From contig NZ_AP019632.1 of the NCBI RefSeq assembly GCF_007035645.1, positions 3,782,001-3,846,000 of the forward strand: a DNA stretch of 64,000 nucleotides, given 5' to 3'. The stretch is from Enterobacter asburiae. Lineage in GTDB: Bacteria; Pseudomonadota; Gammaproteobacteria; Enterobacterales; Enterobacteriaceae. The notes under the pieces were generated by a model, which was not told the origin of the DNA, searched no databases, and saw only the letters and a list, made by a program, of their open reading frames with translations. Of the stretch, positions 49,075 to 60,359 are shown piece by piece (position 1 is the stretch's first letter; every line of letters begins with the position of its first letter). Made by a program: the position numbers and the translations under genes.

Positions 49075-49099
49075 GCCCGGTAGCATTACGCCACCGGGC
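49075..49099. repeat. REP-like palindrome between lspA and fkpB
   Basis: GCCCGGT / ACCGGGC around agcattacgcc, inside the operon between lspA and fkpB. Same arm sequence as the 23595 element. Confidence 0.65.
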
Positions 49100-49106
49100 G
49101 AGTGTG

Positions 49107-49607
49107 TTACGCCTGCTCTTTCGCGGCCGGTTTAGGCAAGAAGCCTTCCAGCACGATTAACGCCGCACCGATACAAATTGCCGTATCGGCCAGGTTAAAG
49201 GTCGCGAAGTGCCAGTCGCCGACGTAGAAGTCGATCATATCGACCACAAAGCCGTGCCACAGACGGTCAAACAGGTTGCCCAGCGCGCCGCCAATGATCA
49301 GCGCGTAGGCAATGTTATTCAGCTTTTGCGTGGCCTTCGAGCGGTACATCAGCACCGCGAGGATCACGCAGATACCGAGAGCGATACCCGCAAAGAACCA
49401 GCGCTGCCAGCCACCGCTGTCGGCAAGGAAACTAAACGCTGCGCCGTAGTTACGCGCGTAGTGCAGGTTAAGCGACGGGAACAGCGGAACCGTCTCCCCC
49501 AGAGCAAAATTCTGGAGGATCAGGAACTTGCTGCCCAGATCGATAATCAGCACCACCACAACCAGCCACAGCCAGCGCAGTCCTGTTGAACAGAGAGTTT
49601 TACTCAT
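49107..49607 (-). CDS. lspA: Prolipoprotein signal peptidase
   Basis: Inner-membrane aspartyl peptidase II that cleaves lipoprotein signal peptides; globomycin target. 166 residues (E. coli 164). Four transmembrane segments. Catalytic aspartates sit in [18 protein letters not shown] and FNLADTAI. Overlaps ileS by one base. Confidence 0.97.
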   Translation of the reverse strand: MSKTLCSTGLRWLWLVVVVLIIDLGSKFLILQNFALGETVPLFPSLNLHYARNYGAAFSFLADSGGWQRWFFAGIALGICVILAVLMYRSKATQKLNNIAYALIIGGALGNLFDRLWHGFVVDMIDFYVGDWHFATFNLADTAICIGAALIVLEGFLPKPAAKEQA

Positions 49608-52423
49608 CAGGCAAACTTACGTTTTTCGCCGTCACCGGCGACGTTGCTTACACAGCGTCCGCAGATGTCTGCGTGTTCCGCCACCTGGCCAACATCAGTG
49701 GTGTAATGCCAGCAACGCGGGCATTTCTCACCGTCGGCTTTGCTCAGCGCGACTTTCAGTCCTTTGAGCAGTTCGCTCTGCTGAGCATCAGCAGAAGCTT
49801 CGGCATAATCCGCAACTTTCGCACCGGAGGTCAACAGGACAAATCGTAATTCATCGCCCAGCGCCGTCAGCTTCGCCGCCAGCTCCGGTTCGGCATACAG
49901 CGTAACTGCCGCTTCCAGAGAGCCGCCGACTTTCTTGTCCGCGCGCGCCTGCTCGATAACCTTGTTCACTTCGCCACGCACTTTCAGCAGCTCGTCCCAG
50001 AAGGCATCGTTCATCGCTTCGGTGCTGGAGAGATCGAACAGACCTTCGTACCACTCGCCCGTGAACACATACTTCTCACGGTCGCCCGGCAGGTAGCCCC
50101 AGATTTCATCCGCGGTGAAGGACATGATCGGCGCCATCCAGCGCACCAGCGCTTCTGCGATGTGGAACAGCGCGGTCTGGCAGCTACGACGCGCCACGCT
50201 GTCCGCTTTCGCGGTGTACTGGCGGTCTTTGATGATGTCGAGGTAGAACGAGCCCATCTCGATGGAGCAGAAGCGCATCAGGCGCTGCACCACTTCGTGG
50301 AAGTCGTAAGACTCATAGGCTTTCAGGATATCTTCCTGCGCCGCTTTCGCGCAGCCTACCGCCCAGCGGTCCAGCACCACCATCTCTTCCGGTTTCACCA
50401 TGTCTTTTGCCGGATCGAACCCGTTCAGGTTCGCCAGCAGGAAGCGCGCGGTGTTACGGATACGGCGATAGCTGTCGGCAGCACGCTTCAGGATCTCGTC
50501 AGACACCGCCATTTCGCCGGTGTAATCGGTAGAGGCCACCCACAGACGCAGAATGTCTGCGCCCAGCTTGTTCATCACATCCTGCGGAGAAACGGTGTTA
50601 CCGATAGATTTGGACATCTTACGGCCCTGACCATCCACGGTGAAGCCGTGAGTCAGTACCTGACGGTAAGGCGCTTTACCCTTCATGGCGGTGGAGATCA
50701 TCAGAGATGACATGAACCAGCCGCGGTGTTGGTCAGACCCTTCCAGATACATATCGGCAGCGTGACCGGCAAATTCCGGACGCACGTCAACCACGGAGGA
50801 GTGGGTAGACCCGGAGTCGAACCACACGTCCAGGGTATCCGGCACTTTCTCGTAGTTGTCTGCGTCAGTGCCCAGGATGTCGCGGGAGTCGAGATCCCAC
50901 CACGCCTGAATGCCGTCAACTTCGACGCGCTTCGCCACTTCTTCCATCAGTTCCAGGGTGTTCGGGTGCAGCTCCTGCGTCTCTTTATGTACGAACAGAG
51001 ACATCGGCACGCCCCAGGTACGCTGACGGGAGATACACCAGTCAGGACGGTTAGCCACCATGGATTCGATACGCGCCTGGCCCCAGTCAGGGATCCACTG
51101 CACGCCTTTGATCTCTTTCAGAGACTGCTCGCGCAGGCCTTTCTGATCCATGCTGACGAACCACTGCGGGGTCGCACGGAAGATGATCGGGGTCTTGTGA
51201 CGCCAGCAGCACGGATAGCTGTGCTGCATTTTTTCAACGTGCAGCAGCGCGCCGCTGGTGCGCAGCATGTCGACGATGATGTCGTTCGCTTTGAAGACGT
51301 TGATACCGTCCAGCGCCGGGTAGGTGCCAGGCAGGTAAGAGCCGTCCGGGCCAACCGGGTTAGCGATTTCCAGACCGTACTTCAGGCTGATGTTGTAGTC
51401 GTCAGGACCATGGCCACCGGCGGTATGTACCGCACCGGTACCCGCTTCCAGCGTCACGTGGTCGCCCAGGATCGCCGGAACGTCGAAGTCCAGGAACGGG
51501 TGTTTGAAGCGCATCAGCTCCAGCGCGTCGCCTTTCACGGTGCCCAGTACGGCGTAATCGTTGATATGCGCGCGCTTCAGCACGCTCTCAACCAGATCTT
51601 TCGCCAGGATAACCGCCTGACCGTCAATCTGAACCAGCGCGTATTCGAACTCACCGGACAGGGAGATCGCACGGTTCGCCGGCAGGGTCCACGGGGTGGT
51701 GGTCCAGATCACCAGAGAGATCGGGCCGTTTACCGAGGAGACGCCAAATTTGGCTTTCACCGCATCCTGATCGACAGCGTTGAACGCCACGTCGATAGAC
51801 GGAGAGGTTTTGTCGTAATATTCAACTTCCGCTTCTGCCAGCGCAGAGCGGCAGTCCACGCACCAGTGCACCGGCTTAGCGCCTTTGTGCAGGTGGCCGT
51901 TACCGATGATTTTACCCAGCGCACGGATGATGTTGGCTTCAGTTTTGAAATCCATGGTCAGGTATGGGTGCGACCAGTCGCCCAGCACGCCCAGACGGAT
52001 GAAATCAGCGCGCTGACCGTCAACCTGCGTGGCTGCGTATTCGCGGCACTTCGCACGGAACTCGGCGGCGGTGAACTTCTCACCCGGCTTGCCGAACTCT
52101 TGCTCCACTTTCAGCTCGATTGGCAGACCGTGGCAGTCCCAGCCAGGAACGTAAGGCGAGTCATATCCCGTGAGGCCTTTGGACTTCACGATAATGTCTT
52201 TCAGAATCTTGTTAACCGAGTGACCAATATGAATGCTGCCATTCGCATATGGAGGGCCATCATGCAGAATGAAGGTTTTTTTGCCTTTTTTGGCTGCACG
52301 AATGATGCCGTACAGGTCATCATCGGTCCAACGCGCCAGCATTCCCGGTTCGCGCTTGGCGAGATCGCCGCGCATCGGGAACCCTGTTTCCGGCAAATTC
52401 AGGGTTGATTTATAGTCACTCAT
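49607..52423 (-). CDS. ileS: Isoleucyl-tRNA synthetase
   Basis: Class I synthetase, 938 residues, the E. coli length. HIGH motif in [15 protein letters not shown]1 editing domain ([15 protein letters not shown]), KMSKS in [10 protein letters not shown], and a C-terminal zinc ribbon ([15 protein letters not shown]). Mupirocin-sensitive type by architecture. Follows ribF. Confidence 0.98.
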   Translation of the reverse strand: MSDYKSTLNLPETGFPMRGDLAKREPGMLARWTDDDLYGIIRAAKKGKKTFILHDGPPYANGSIHIGHSVNKILKDIIVKSKGLTGYDSPYVPGWDCHGLPIELKVEQEFGKPGEKFTAAEFRAKCREYAATQVDGQRADFIRLGVLGDWSHPYLTMDFKTEANIIRALGKIIGNGHLHKGAKPVHWCVDCRSALAEAEVEYYDKTSPSIDVAFNAVDQDAVKAKFGVSSVNGPISLVIWTTTPWTLPANRAISLSGEFEYALVQIDGQAVILAKDLVESVLKRAHINDYAVLGTVKGDALELMRFKHPFLDFDVPAILGDHVTLEAGTGAVHTAGGHGPDDYNISLKYGLEIANPVGPDGSYLPGTYPALDGINVFKANDIIVDMLRTSGALLHVEKMQHSYPCCWRHKTPIIFRATPQWFVSMDQKGLREQSLKEIKGVQWIPDWGQARIESMVANRPDWCISRQRTWGVPMSLFVHKETQELHPNTLELMEEVAKRVEVDGIQAWWDLDSRDILGTDADNYEKVPDTLDVWFDSGSTHSSVVDVRPEFAGHAADMYLEGSDQHRGWFMSSLMISTAMKGKAPYRQVLTHGFTVDGQGRKMSKSIGNTVSPQDVMNKLGADILRLWVASTDYTGEMAVSDEILKRAADSYRRIRNTARFLLANLNGFDPAKDMVKPEEMVVLDRWAVGCAKAAQEDILKAYESYDFHEVVQRLMRFCSIEMGSFYLDIIKDRQYTAKADSVARRSCQTALFHIAEALVRWMAPIMSFTADEIWGYLPGDREKYVFTGEWYEGLFDLSSTEAMNDAFWDELLKVRGEVNKVIEQARADKKVGGSLEAAVTLYAEPELAAKLTALGDELRFVLLTSGAKVADYAEASADAQQSELLKGLKVALSKADGEKCPRCWHYTTDVGQVAEHADICGRCVSNVAGDGEKRKFA

Positions 52424-52468
52424 CAGATTCTCGGTTCCGTATTTATCACGTAGGCAGTTAAGCCGGGT

Positions 52469-53395
52469 TCAAAGCCCAAAAAACTCGCGGGCCGTCAATT
52501 CATCTCGCGCAATTTGCGCTTTTAGTTCATCCAGCGAACCAAATCGCTGCTCGTTGCGTATTTTTTTACGCAGTATCACATCTATATGGCGACCATAGAG
52601 GTCCATTACAACGTCCAGCAGGTGCACTTCTAACTGTTGACGCACACCGGCGACGGTCGGACGCGTGCCAATGTTGGCGACGCCGTAGAACGGCTTATCG
52701 CCCAGTCCTGCCACTTCCACCGCATACACCCCTTTAACCGGGGAAACCTGACGACGCAGCGGTATATTCGCCGTCGGGAAGCCTATCGTGCGGCCCAGCG
52801 CATCGCCATGGACCACGCGGCCAGAGATGGTGAACGGATGCCCCAGCAGGGTTTCTGCCGTGTCCAGGTCATCATTAGCCAGCGCCTGACGCACCGCCGT
52901 GCTGCTGACGCGCACGCCGCCTTCGCAGAAGGTCATCGCGCTGGTAACGTCAAATCCGTACTCCAGACCAGCCTTCTGTAATAGCAAGAAATCGCCCTGA
53001 CGACCAGCGCCAAAGCGGAAATCATCGCCCACGGCAAGAAACTGTACGTCAAGACGCTTAACCAGGAGGTCGCTGACGAAATTTTGTGCTGTCAGCGCGG
53101 CAAAGCGACGATCGAAACGTAAACACAATACATAGTCCACGCCGGACTCCGCCAGATAGCGCAATTTCTCGCGCAGGCGAGTGAGTCGGGCGGGAGATTT
53201 ATCGCCCGCGAACAATTCCAGCGGCTGCGGCTCGAAAATCATCACTACAACGGGCAGGCCACGGGCCTCCCCTTCTTTTCGCAATCCCTGCAACAGCGCC
53301 TGATGACCACGATGCACGCCGTCGAAATTACCAATAGTCAGCACGCACCCGTGTGGCGCGCTGCTGAGATTATGTATGCCGCGTATCAGCTTCAT
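52469..53395 (-). CDS. ribF: Bifunctional riboflavin kinase/FAD synthetase
   Basis: Makes FMN and FAD. 308 residues; E. coli has 313, the difference being a shorter C-terminal tail after TAREFFGL. N-terminal nucleotidyltransferase (LTIGNFDGVHRGHQALL), C-terminal flavokinase (GRTIGFPTANIPL). First gene of the ribF-ileS-lspA-fkpB-ispH run, divergent from rpsT. Confidence 0.96.
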   Translation of the reverse strand: MKLIRGIHNLSSAPHGCVLTIGNFDGVHRGHQALLQGLRKEGEARGLPVVVMIFEPQPLELFAGDKSPARLTRLREKLRYLAESGVDYVLCLRFDRRFAALTAQNFVSDLLVKRLDVQFLAVGDDFRFGAGRQGDFLLLQKAGLEYGFDVTSAMTFCEGGVRVSSTAVRQALANDDLDTAETLLGHPFTISGRVVHGDALGRTIGFPTANIPLRRQVSPVKGVYAVEVAGLGDKPFYGVANIGTRPTVAGVRQQLEVHLLDVVMDLYGRHIDVILRKKIRNEQRFGSLDELKAQIARDELTAREFFGL

Positions 53396-53647
53396 GTCTG
53401 GCTCAAAACAGTGAAAATCGCCAAAGTATACCTTGTACAGCGGTTAAGGTTAACCGGCGATTGTTCGCGCAAAACAGAAAGCCGTAATGATTTCATCAGG
53501 CTGACCTTTCGCAGCGAAAAAATCTGCTCGTGAACTGCGATTTTTATGCCGAAAGGCTGTATTCAGGGAAGACAAGCTGGTAGAATCCTGCGCCATCACT
53601 ACGTAACGTAGCGTCGCTAATTAACGGCGCTTATTTGCACAAATCCA
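53396..53647. promoter_or_regulatory. ribF/rpsT divergent spacer
   Basis: Gene-free. Carries a possible second rpsT -10 (TAGAAT, 53581-53586) and the small palindrome ctacgt/acgtag near 53599-53611. No ORF or RNA gene recognised. Confidence 0.4.
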
Positions 53648-53676
53648 TTGACAAAAGAAGGCAAAGAGGGCATATT
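53648..53676 (+). promoter_or_regulatory. rpsT proximal promoter
   Basis: Perfect -35 TTGACA (53648-53653), 17-base spacer, -10 CATATT (53671-53676), 47 bases before the rpsT start codon. Confidence 0.75.
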
Positions 53677-53689
53677 CCTCGGCCTTTGA

Positions 53690-53986
<297 letters not shown>

Positions 53987-54013
53987 TCGCTACTTGTTGT
54001 TGCTTGTTTAAAG

Positions 54014-54037
54014 AACCCGCTTAACGCGGGTTTTTTT
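54014..54037 (+). terminator. rpsT terminator
   Basis: AACCCGC / GCGGGTT with a five-base loop, followed by T residues; it lies between convergent rpsT and nhaR and may serve both. Confidence 0.85.
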
Positions 54038-54043
54038 ATGCCT

Positions 54044-54943
54044 TCAGATTGCCGGTGGCGTAAACAGCGCCGAGTAGTCACGGTTGCAGATTCGCTGCAC
54101 CGCCGGGTGCTGAATCATTCTTTCGGCAAATATGGCGTGATACTCCTCCATCACGTTATCCACTCTGCCTATCTCCGTAATCTTGTCGTCTGAATAGAGA
54201 TCGTGCGCGTACAGCGTCGGCGCAACGAAGATCGCATTATGCGCTTCGCCAAAGGCTTTCATCAGCGCCGCATCGTCGAACTCACCGAGGATTTCTACCT
54301 TCAGCCCCTGCGAATTAAACCAGTTCAGCAGCTTGCGTCCGAGCATTGAGCGTCGCCCAGGCACCAGCAGGCGACGCTCTTCCAGGCAGGCCGGGAAAGT
54401 TTTCTCCGGCGGCGGGTTGATACACCAGAAGCTCACGCCACATTCGCCAATCTTCACCGAGAACAGCCCTTCCTGCTGGGTGGAGTCAATCGGGCAGTCC
54501 GAGATAATCATGTCCAGCTTGTGCTGGCTCAGCTGTTCCAGCAGCATCTCGTGGGTGGATTCAAAGCAGCGCAGGTGGATTTGCTCGTCTTCAACTACCG
54601 CCGCATCCAGCACGCCGCTCACCAGCCGCTTGGACAGCGCATCCGCCACGCCCACGTCAAAGAGCAGGTTCGACTCTTTGCGGTAGTTGACGATATCCAG
54701 CATCTCCTGGCTCAGGGTGAACATTTTGTCCGCATAGCGGAAAACCAGTTCACCCAATTCGCTGGGTTCAATCCCACGCCCTTTACGCTTGAACAGCTTG
54801 CCCTGCAGACGCTCCTCCAGGGCCTTGATTTGCCCGGTGATGGTTTGCGGCGTCAGGTAGAGCGCCTCTGCTGCTCCCACCACCGAACCCTGTTTGTAGA
54901 CGTGCCAGAAGTAGTACAGATGGTTGTAATTTAAATGAGACAT
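54044..54943 (-). CDS. nhaR: LysR-type activator NhaR
   Basis: Na+-responsive activator of nhaA, also linked to pga and osmC. 299 residues (E. coli 301). [28 protein letters not shown] in part at the N-terminus, then the LysR effector domain. Downstream of nhaA on the same strand. No IS1 between rpsT and nhaR, unlike K-12. Confidence 0.95.
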   Translation of the reverse strand: MSHLNYNHLYYFWHVYKQGSVVGAAEALYLTPQTITGQIKALEERLQGKLFKRKGRGIEPSELGELVFRYADKMFTLSQEMLDIVNYRKESNLLFDVGVADALSKRLVSGVLDAAVVEDEQIHLRCFESTHEMLLEQLSQHKLDMIISDCPIDSTQQEGLFSVKIGECGVSFWCINPPPEKTFPACLEERRLLVPGRRSMLGRKLLNWFNSQGLKVEILGEFDDAALMKAFGEAHNAIFVAPTLYAHDLYSDDKITEIGRVDNVMEEYHAIFAERMIQHPAVQRICNRDYSALFTPPAI

Positions 54944-55001
54944 CGCGTCTTCTCTCCCTGAGTGTGTATCGGGAGGAGGATCGCCTCCTCCCGGTGTTCC
55001 G

Positions 55002-56177
55002 TTATGCCTGGACGGCCTGTCCGGACAACTTCACCTTCAACAAGGTATAACCGATTACCGCGGCCAGTAATGACCCGATGAGAATGCCGAGTTTAGCCCA
55101 GACGATAAGCTCAGGCGCATGCGTACCAAACGCCAGTGTCGAAATAAAGATCGACATCGTAAACCCGATTCCACACAGCACGCCGACGGCCATAATTTGC
55201 GAAAACGTGGTGCCATGCGGCAATGACGCCAGCTTCAGCTTCGTCGCCAGCCAGCAGAAGAGGCTAATGCCCAGCGGCTTACCGATAAACAGCCCGGCAA
55301 TAATGCCCAGCGGCAGCACGGACGTCAGCCCGTCCAGCGTCACGCCGCCGAGGGAAACGCCCGCGTTGGCAAACGCAAACAGCGGCAGGATCATAAAGGC
55401 AACCCACGGGTGCAGCACATGCTCCAGCTGTTTGGCAGGCGACTTGCCGTCCTGCGGTTTAAGCGGCACGAAGAAGCCCACAATCACGCCTGCCAGCGTG
55501 GCGTGCACGCCGGATTTCAGCACCGCCGTCCACAGCACCATCCCCACCAGGATATAGATACCGATGCGGCGAACATTGAAGATGTTCAGCAGCGCCAGCA
55601 CCGCAATCGCCCCGGCGGCGACGCTCAGGGACAGGATCGACAGATCGCTGGTGTAGAACAGCGCGATAATCACAATGGCGCCCAGGTCATCGATGATCGC
55701 CAGCGCCATCAGGAAGATTTTCAGGGCCACCGGCACGCGGCTACCGAGCAAGGCTAAGACACCGAGCGCAAAGGCGATATCCGTCGCGGCCGGGATCGCC
55801 CAGCCGTCACGCGCAACAGGATCCTGCCAGGTGAACGCCAGGAAGAGCAACGCCGGAACGACCATTCCACCGATGGCTGCGATCACAGGAAACGCCGCGC
55901 GCTGGCGGCTGGCAAGCGAGCCCAGAACCAGCTCACGCTTAACCTCAAGACCCACCAGCAGGAAGAACACCGCCATTAGCGCATCGTTGATCCACAGCAG
56001 CATGTTCTTGTTAATTTCCAGCGCCCCGACCTTCAGCTCAACGGGCGTTTCCAGAAATGCATGGTAGAGATCCTGCGTGATGCCAAGGTTAGCCAGCACC
56101 ATCGCGGCCGCTGCGGCAATAATCAGGATCACGCCACCGGACGCCTCACTGCTAAAGAAACGGTGTAGTAATTTCAT
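55002..56177 (-). CDS. nhaA: Na+/H+ antiporter NhaA
   Basis: pH-regulated electrogenic 2H+/Na+ antiporter of the inner membrane. 391 residues (E. coli 388). The ion-binding aspartate pair is in [12 protein letters not shown]; the pH-sensor histidine region is [10 protein letters not shown]. Forms the nhaAR unit. Confidence 0.96.
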   Translation of the reverse strand: MKLLHRFFSSEASGGVILIIAAAAAMVLANLGITQDLYHAFLETPVELKVGALEINKNMLLWINDALMAVFFLLVGLEVKRELVLGSLASRQRAAFPVIAAIGGMVVPALLFLAFTWQDPVARDGWAIPAATDIAFALGVLALLGSRVPVALKIFLMALAIIDDLGAIVIIALFYTSDLSILSLSVAAGAIAVLALLNIFNVRRIGIYILVGMVLWTAVLKSGVHATLAGVIVGFFVPLKPQDGKSPAKQLEHVLHPWVAFMILPLFAFANAGVSLGGVTLDGLTSVLPLGIIAGLFIGKPLGISLFCWLATKLKLASLPHGTTFSQIMAVGVLCGIGFTMSIFISTLAFGTHAPELIVWAKLGILIGSLLAAVIGYTLLKVKLSGQAVQA

Positions 56178-56293
56178 TTACGTTCTCTCTTTTACAACAA
56201 TACCTCGATAAAACCATAATACCAAGCCAAATAGCTCGGCAAAAACAGATTAATGTTGAGTATAGACTCAGTTTAACCGAGCTATACGCGCAA

Positions 56294-56322
56294 ATAAAAA
56301 AGCCCGGAATCGCTTCCGGGCT
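56294..56322 (-). terminator. dnaKJ terminator
   Basis: On the minus strand AGCCCGGA / TCCGGGCT with a six-base loop, followed by TTTTTATTT, just past the dnaJ stop. Confidence 0.9.
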
Positions 56323-56349
56323 TTGAGAAGATGAAAACCAGCTAACGAA

Positions 56350-57495
56350 TTAGCGAGTCAAATCATCGAAGAATTTTTTGACGCCATCGAAGAAGCTTTT
56401 GGAACGCGGGCTGTTTTTCTCACCCGTCGGACCGCCAAAGCTTTCCTGCAGCTCTTTCAGCAGCTGTTTCTGCTTGTCGTTCAGGCCAACCGGCGTTTCC
56501 ACGACGACGCGGCAAAGCAGGTCGCCCTGGGCGCCACCGCGAACGGATTTAACGCCTTTTCCGCGCATGCGGAACAGCTTGCCGGTCTGGGTTTCCCCAG
56601 GCACTTTCAGGTTCACGCGACCATCCAGCGTTGGCACTTCGATTTCGCCACCGAGTGCCGCCATCGCGAAGTTGATCGGCACTTCGCAGTACAGGTTATT
56701 ACCTTCACGCTCGAAGATGGCGTGCTGTTTCACCTGCACCTGAACGTACAGATCGCCTGCCGGTGCGCCGTGCTCGCCTGCTTCGCCCTCACCTGCCAGA
56801 CGGATGCGGTCGCCCGTATCGACGCCAGCCGGGATCTTAACGGACAGAGTTTTGGTTTTCTCAACGCGACCGTGCCCGTGGCATTTGGTGCATGGATCTT
56901 TAATCAGCGTGCCGCGACCATGACAGTGAGGACAGGCCTGCTGTACCGCGAAGAAGCCCTGACGCATCTGTACCTGACCAGAGCCGTGACAGGTTGGACA
57001 GGTCTGAGGCTGTGTGCCCGCTTTCGCGCCGCTGCCGTGGCAAACGTCACACTCTTCCAGCGTCGGGATACGGATCTCTTTGGTTACGCCGCGAACGGCC
57101 TCTTCCAGCGTCAGCTCCATGTTGTAGCGCAGGTCCGCGCCGCGCGCCGCGCGCTGACGACCACGGCCGCCGCCGAAGATGTCGCCAAATACATCGCCAA
57201 AGATATCGCTGAAGTCAGCGCCGCCGCCAAAGCCGCCGCCACCGAATCCACCGCCGCCCATGCCGCCCTGTTCAAAGGCTGCATGACCGTACTGGTCATA
57301 GGCCGCACGTTTTTGTGCATCGGTCAGGACTTCGTAGGCTTCTTTGATCTCTTTAAATTTGGCTTCAGCCTCTTTGTCACCCTGGTTACGGTCCGGGTGG
57401 AATTTCATGGCCAGGCGCTTATACGCCTTTTTGATTTCACGCTCTTCCGCAGTTTTCGGAACGCCTAAAATCTCGTAATAGTCTTGCTTTGCCAT
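56350..57495 (-). CDS. dnaJ: Chaperone DnaJ
   Basis: DnaK co-chaperone. Starting at [12 protein letters not shown] gives 381 residues (E. coli 376); the extra residues are in the Gly/Phe linker, which has one more GGGFG unit. J domain with HPD, G/F region (~76-110), four CxxCxGxG zinc modules ([32 protein letters not shown]), substrate-binding C-terminus. The frame from 57519 adds eight residues without homology. Confidence 0.97.
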   Translation of the reverse strand: MAKQDYYEILGVPKTAEEREIKKAYKRLAMKFHPDRNQGDKEAEAKFKEIKEAYEVLTDAQKRAAYDQYGHAAFEQGGMGGGGFGGGGFGGGADFSDIFGDVFGDIFGGGRGRQRAARGADLRYNMELTLEEAVRGVTKEIRIPTLEECDVCHGSGAKAGTQPQTCPTCHGSGQVQMRQGFFAVQQACPHCHGRGTLIKDPCTKCHGHGRVEKTKTLSVKIPAGVDTGDRIRLAGEGEAGEHGAPAGDLYVQVQVKQHAIFEREGNNLYCEVPINFAMAALGGEIEVPTLDGRVNLKVPGETQTGKLFRMRGKGVKSVRGGAQGDLLCRVVVETPVGLNDKQKQLLKELQESFGGPTGEKNSPRSKSFFDGVKKFFDDLTR

Positions 57496-57523
57496 TGGTT
57501 TTTTTAAGCCCCTTAACATGCGA

Positions 57524-57556
57524 GCACGGGCGTGGAGAGTTCTCCTACGCCCGTGC
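57524..57556 (-). other. Strong hairpin in the dnaK-dnaJ intercistronic gap
   Basis: GCACGGGCGT / ACGCCCGTGC, with an inner GGAGA/TCTCC stem. No T-run follows on the minus strand, so it is more likely an mRNA-processing or stability element than a full terminator. Confidence 0.65.
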
Positions 57557-57582
57557 CGATTAATTACCCTGCATCAGGGCGA

Positions 57583-59496
57583 TTATTTTTTATCTTTAAC
57601 TTCTTCGAACTCAGCGTCGACAACGTCGTCGTCTTTCGCGTTGTTCGCCGAAGCGTCAGCGCCCGCCTGCTGTTGAGCGTGCTGCTGCTGAGCGATTTCC
57701 ATCAGCTTCTGAGAAGCCTGCGCCAGTTCCTGCATCTTCGCTTCGATGTCCGCTTTGTCTTCACCTTTCAGTGAGGATTCCAGCGCGCTCAGTGCAGCTT
57801 CGATAGCAGTCTTGTCTTCCGCTGGCAGTTTATCGCCTGCTTCTTCAACCTGCTTACGGGTGCTGTGCAGCAGATGGTCACCCTGGTTACGGGTCTGAAC
57901 CAGCTCTTCGAACTTACGGTCGGATTCCGCGTTAGCTTCGGCATCGCGAACCATTTTTTCGATTTCCGCTTCGTTCAGGCCAGAAGATGCCTTGATGGTG
58001 ATCTTCTGCTCTTTACCGCTGTTTTTGTCTTTCGCAGACACGTGCAGGATACCGTCAGCATCGATGTCGAAGGTCACTTCGATCTGCGGCATGCCGCGCG
58101 GTGCCGGGTTAATACCGTCCAGGTTGAACTGACCCAGAGATTTGTTATCCGCCGCACGCTTACGCTCACCCTGAATCACATGAATGGTTACCGCAGACTG
58201 GTTGTCTTCAGCGGTAGAGAACACCTGGCTGTGTTTCGTTGGGATGGTGGTGTTTTTGTTGATGAGCGCAGTCATCACACCGCCCATGGTTTCGATACCC
58301 AGAGACAGCGGGGTAACGTCCAGCAGCAGTACGTCTTTAACTTCACCGGTCAGTACGCCACCCTGAACCGCAGCACCGATTGCGACCGCTTCGTCCGGGT
58401 TAACGTCTTTACGTGGCTCTTTACCAAAGAACTCAGCCACTTTCTTCTGAACCATTGGCATACGGGTCTGACCACCGACCAGGATAACGTCCTGGATATC
58501 GGATACGGACAGGCCAGCGTCCTGCAGAGCAACTTTCAGCGGCTCGATTGAACGGTTCACCAGGTCTTCTACCAGGCTTTCCAGTTTCGCACGGGTCACT
58601 TTGATGTTCATGTGTTTAGGACCGGTCGCGTCTGCAGTGATGTACGGCAGGTTCACGTCGGTCTGCTGAGCGGAAGAAAGTTCGATCTTCGCTTTCTCAG
58701 CGGCTTCTTTCAGGCGCTGCATGGCCAGCGGGTCGTTACGCAGGTCAATGCCCTGATCTTTCTTGAACTCGTCAACGAGGTAGTTGATCAGACGGGTATC
58801 GAAGTCTTCACCACCCAGGTGGGTATCACCGTTGGTTGCCAGAACTTCGAAGGTTTTTTCGCCGTCAACTTCGTCGATTTCGATAATAGAGATATCGAAG
58901 GTACCACCACCCAGGTCGTAAACCGCGATAGTACGGTTGCCAACTTCTTTATCCAGACCGTAAGCCAGGGCAGCAGCGGTTGGTTCGTTGATGATACGTT
59001 TTACTTCCAGACCTGCGATACGGCCAGCATCTTTGGTTGCCTGACGCTGAGCATCGTTGAAGTACGCAGGAACGGTAATAACAGCTTCAGTTACCGGCTC
59101 ACCCAGGTAATCTTCAGCGGTTTTCTTCATTTTTTTCAGCACTTCAGCAGAAATCTGCGGTGGTGCAGTTTTGGTGCCTTTCACATCAAGCCATGCATCG
59201 CCGTTATCTGCCGCGATGATTTTGTAAGGCATGATGGAAACGTCACGCTGAACTTCTTCGTCCTGGAAGCGGCGGCCGATCAGGCGTTTAATCGCAAACA
59301 GGGTGTTTTGCGGGTTTGTCACTGCCTGACGTTTAGCCGGCTGACCAACCAGAGTTTCACCATCCTGGGTATAAGCAATGATAGAAGGCGTGGTGCGATC
59401 GCCCTCGGCGTTCTCCAGCACGCGTGCAGTAGTGCCATCCATAATCGCTACACAAGAGTTGGTAGTACCCAGGTCGATACCAATAATTTTACCCAT
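57583..59496 (-). CDS. dnaK: Chaperone DnaK (Hsp70)
   Basis: ATP-driven Hsp70. 637 residues (E. coli 638). Phosphate-1 loop [26 protein letters not shown] in the ATPase domain, interdomain linker [10 protein letters not shown], then the peptide-binding domain and lid, ending in the disordered acidic tail [16 protein letters not shown]. Preceded by a sigma-32 promoter. Confidence 0.98.
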   Translation of the reverse strand: MGKIIGIDLGTTNSCVAIMDGTTARVLENAEGDRTTPSIIAYTQDGETLVGQPAKRQAVTNPQNTLFAIKRLIGRRFQDEEVQRDVSIMPYKIIAADNGDAWLDVKGTKTAPPQISAEVLKKMKKTAEDYLGEPVTEAVITVPAYFNDAQRQATKDAGRIAGLEVKRIINEPTAAALAYGLDKEVGNRTIAVYDLGGGTFDISIIEIDEVDGEKTFEVLATNGDTHLGGEDFDTRLINYLVDEFKKDQGIDLRNDPLAMQRLKEAAEKAKIELSSAQQTDVNLPYITADATGPKHMNIKVTRAKLESLVEDLVNRSIEPLKVALQDAGLSVSDIQDVILVGGQTRMPMVQKKVAEFFGKEPRKDVNPDEAVAIGAAVQGGVLTGEVKDVLLLDVTPLSLGIETMGGVMTALINKNTTIPTKHSQVFSTAEDNQSAVTIHVIQGERKRAADNKSLGQFNLDGINPAPRGMPQIEVTFDIDADGILHVSAKDKNSGKEQKITIKASSGLNEAEIEKMVRDAEANAESDRKFEELVQTRNQGDHLLHSTRKQVEEAGDKLPAEDKTAIEAALSALESSLKGEDKADIEAKMQELAQASQKLMEIAQQQHAQQQAGADASANNAKDDDVVDAEFEEVKDKK

Positions 59497-59618
59497 CTAA
59501 ACGTCTCCACTAAAAATTCAGTCAACATGTGGTTGTGTACCTGTAATAAGGGCAGAACGTGCTTTTTCAACTGCCCAGATTTGATTTTTTTCAGGTCCAC
59601 ACACTGCGGTTGACTACA

Positions 59619-59649
59619 AGATGGGGTCGCGACGGCATCCATCAAGGGG
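59619..59649 (-). promoter_or_regulatory. Sigma-32 heat-shock promoter of dnaKJ
   Basis: On the minus strand CCCCTTGAT (-35) and CCCCATCT (-10) separated by 14 bases, matching the sigma-32 consensus and the E. coli dnaK P1 sequence. 123 bases before dnaK. Confidence 0.88.
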
Positions 59650-59792
59650 CAAGCATAAAAAAAATTTTAATTTCACCCTGATGAGATCATAGACGCCACC
59701 GATTGCGCCCATTATGATGCCGCGCCCAGTCAGGGAGAACTGACGCGGGTTTAACCATTTCACCATATTAATGATGATTTTTTTGAGGACTT

Positions 59793-60359
59793 ATGGGCAA
59801 CACTAAGTTGGCTAATCCGGCTCCGCTGGGCCTGATGGGTTTTGGCATGACCACTATCCTGCTGAACCTGCACAATATCGGGATTTTCCCGATGGATGGC
59901 ATCATCCTGGCGATGGGCATTTTTTACGGCGGTATCGCGCAAATCTTCGCGGGCCTGCTGGAATATAAGAAAGGCAATACCTTCGGCTTAACCGCCTTCA
60001 CCTCTTACGGTTCTTTCTGGCTGACCCTGGTTGCCATTCTGCTGCTGCCTAAAATGGGCATGGCAGACGCGGCAAACGCCCACTTCCTGGGCGTCTACCT
60101 GGGCCTGTGGGGCGTCTTCACCCTGTTCATGTTCTTCGGTACCCTGAAAGGTAACCGCATGCTGCAGTTCGTTTTCCTGAGCCTGACCGTACTGTTCGCC
60201 CTGCTGGCGATTGGTCACCTGGTGGATAACGAAGGCATCGTTCATGTTGCAGGCTGGATTGGTCTGGTTTGCGGCGCAAGCGCTATCTACCTCGCAATGG
60301 GTGAAGTGCTGAACGAGCAGTTTGACCGCACCATTCTACCGATTGGTGAAAAACACTGA
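59793..60359 (+). CDS. satP: Acetate/succinate-proton symporter SatP
   Basis: GPR1/FUN34/YaaH-family inner-membrane channel-like transporter, 188 residues as in E. coli. The N-terminal signature NPAPLGLMGFGMTTILLNLHN is intact; six transmembrane helices. Its last eight codons overlap the 3' end of the convergent MHS transporter gene. Confidence 0.96.
   Translation: MGNTKLANPAPLGLMGFGMTTILLNLHNIGIFPMDGIILAMGIFYGGIAQIFAGLLEYKKGNTFGLTAFTSYGSFWLTLVAILLLPKMGMADAANAHFLGVYLGLWGVFTLFMFFGTLKGNRMLQFVFLSLTVLFALLAIGHLVDNEGIVHVAGWIGLVCGASAIYLAMGEVLNEQFDRTILPIGEKH

Noticed and set aside
50726..52408. 560-codon frame antisense to ileS and 333-codon frame antisense to dnaK (58612-59613)
   Set aside because: Antisense shadows of strongly codon-biased housekeeping genes.
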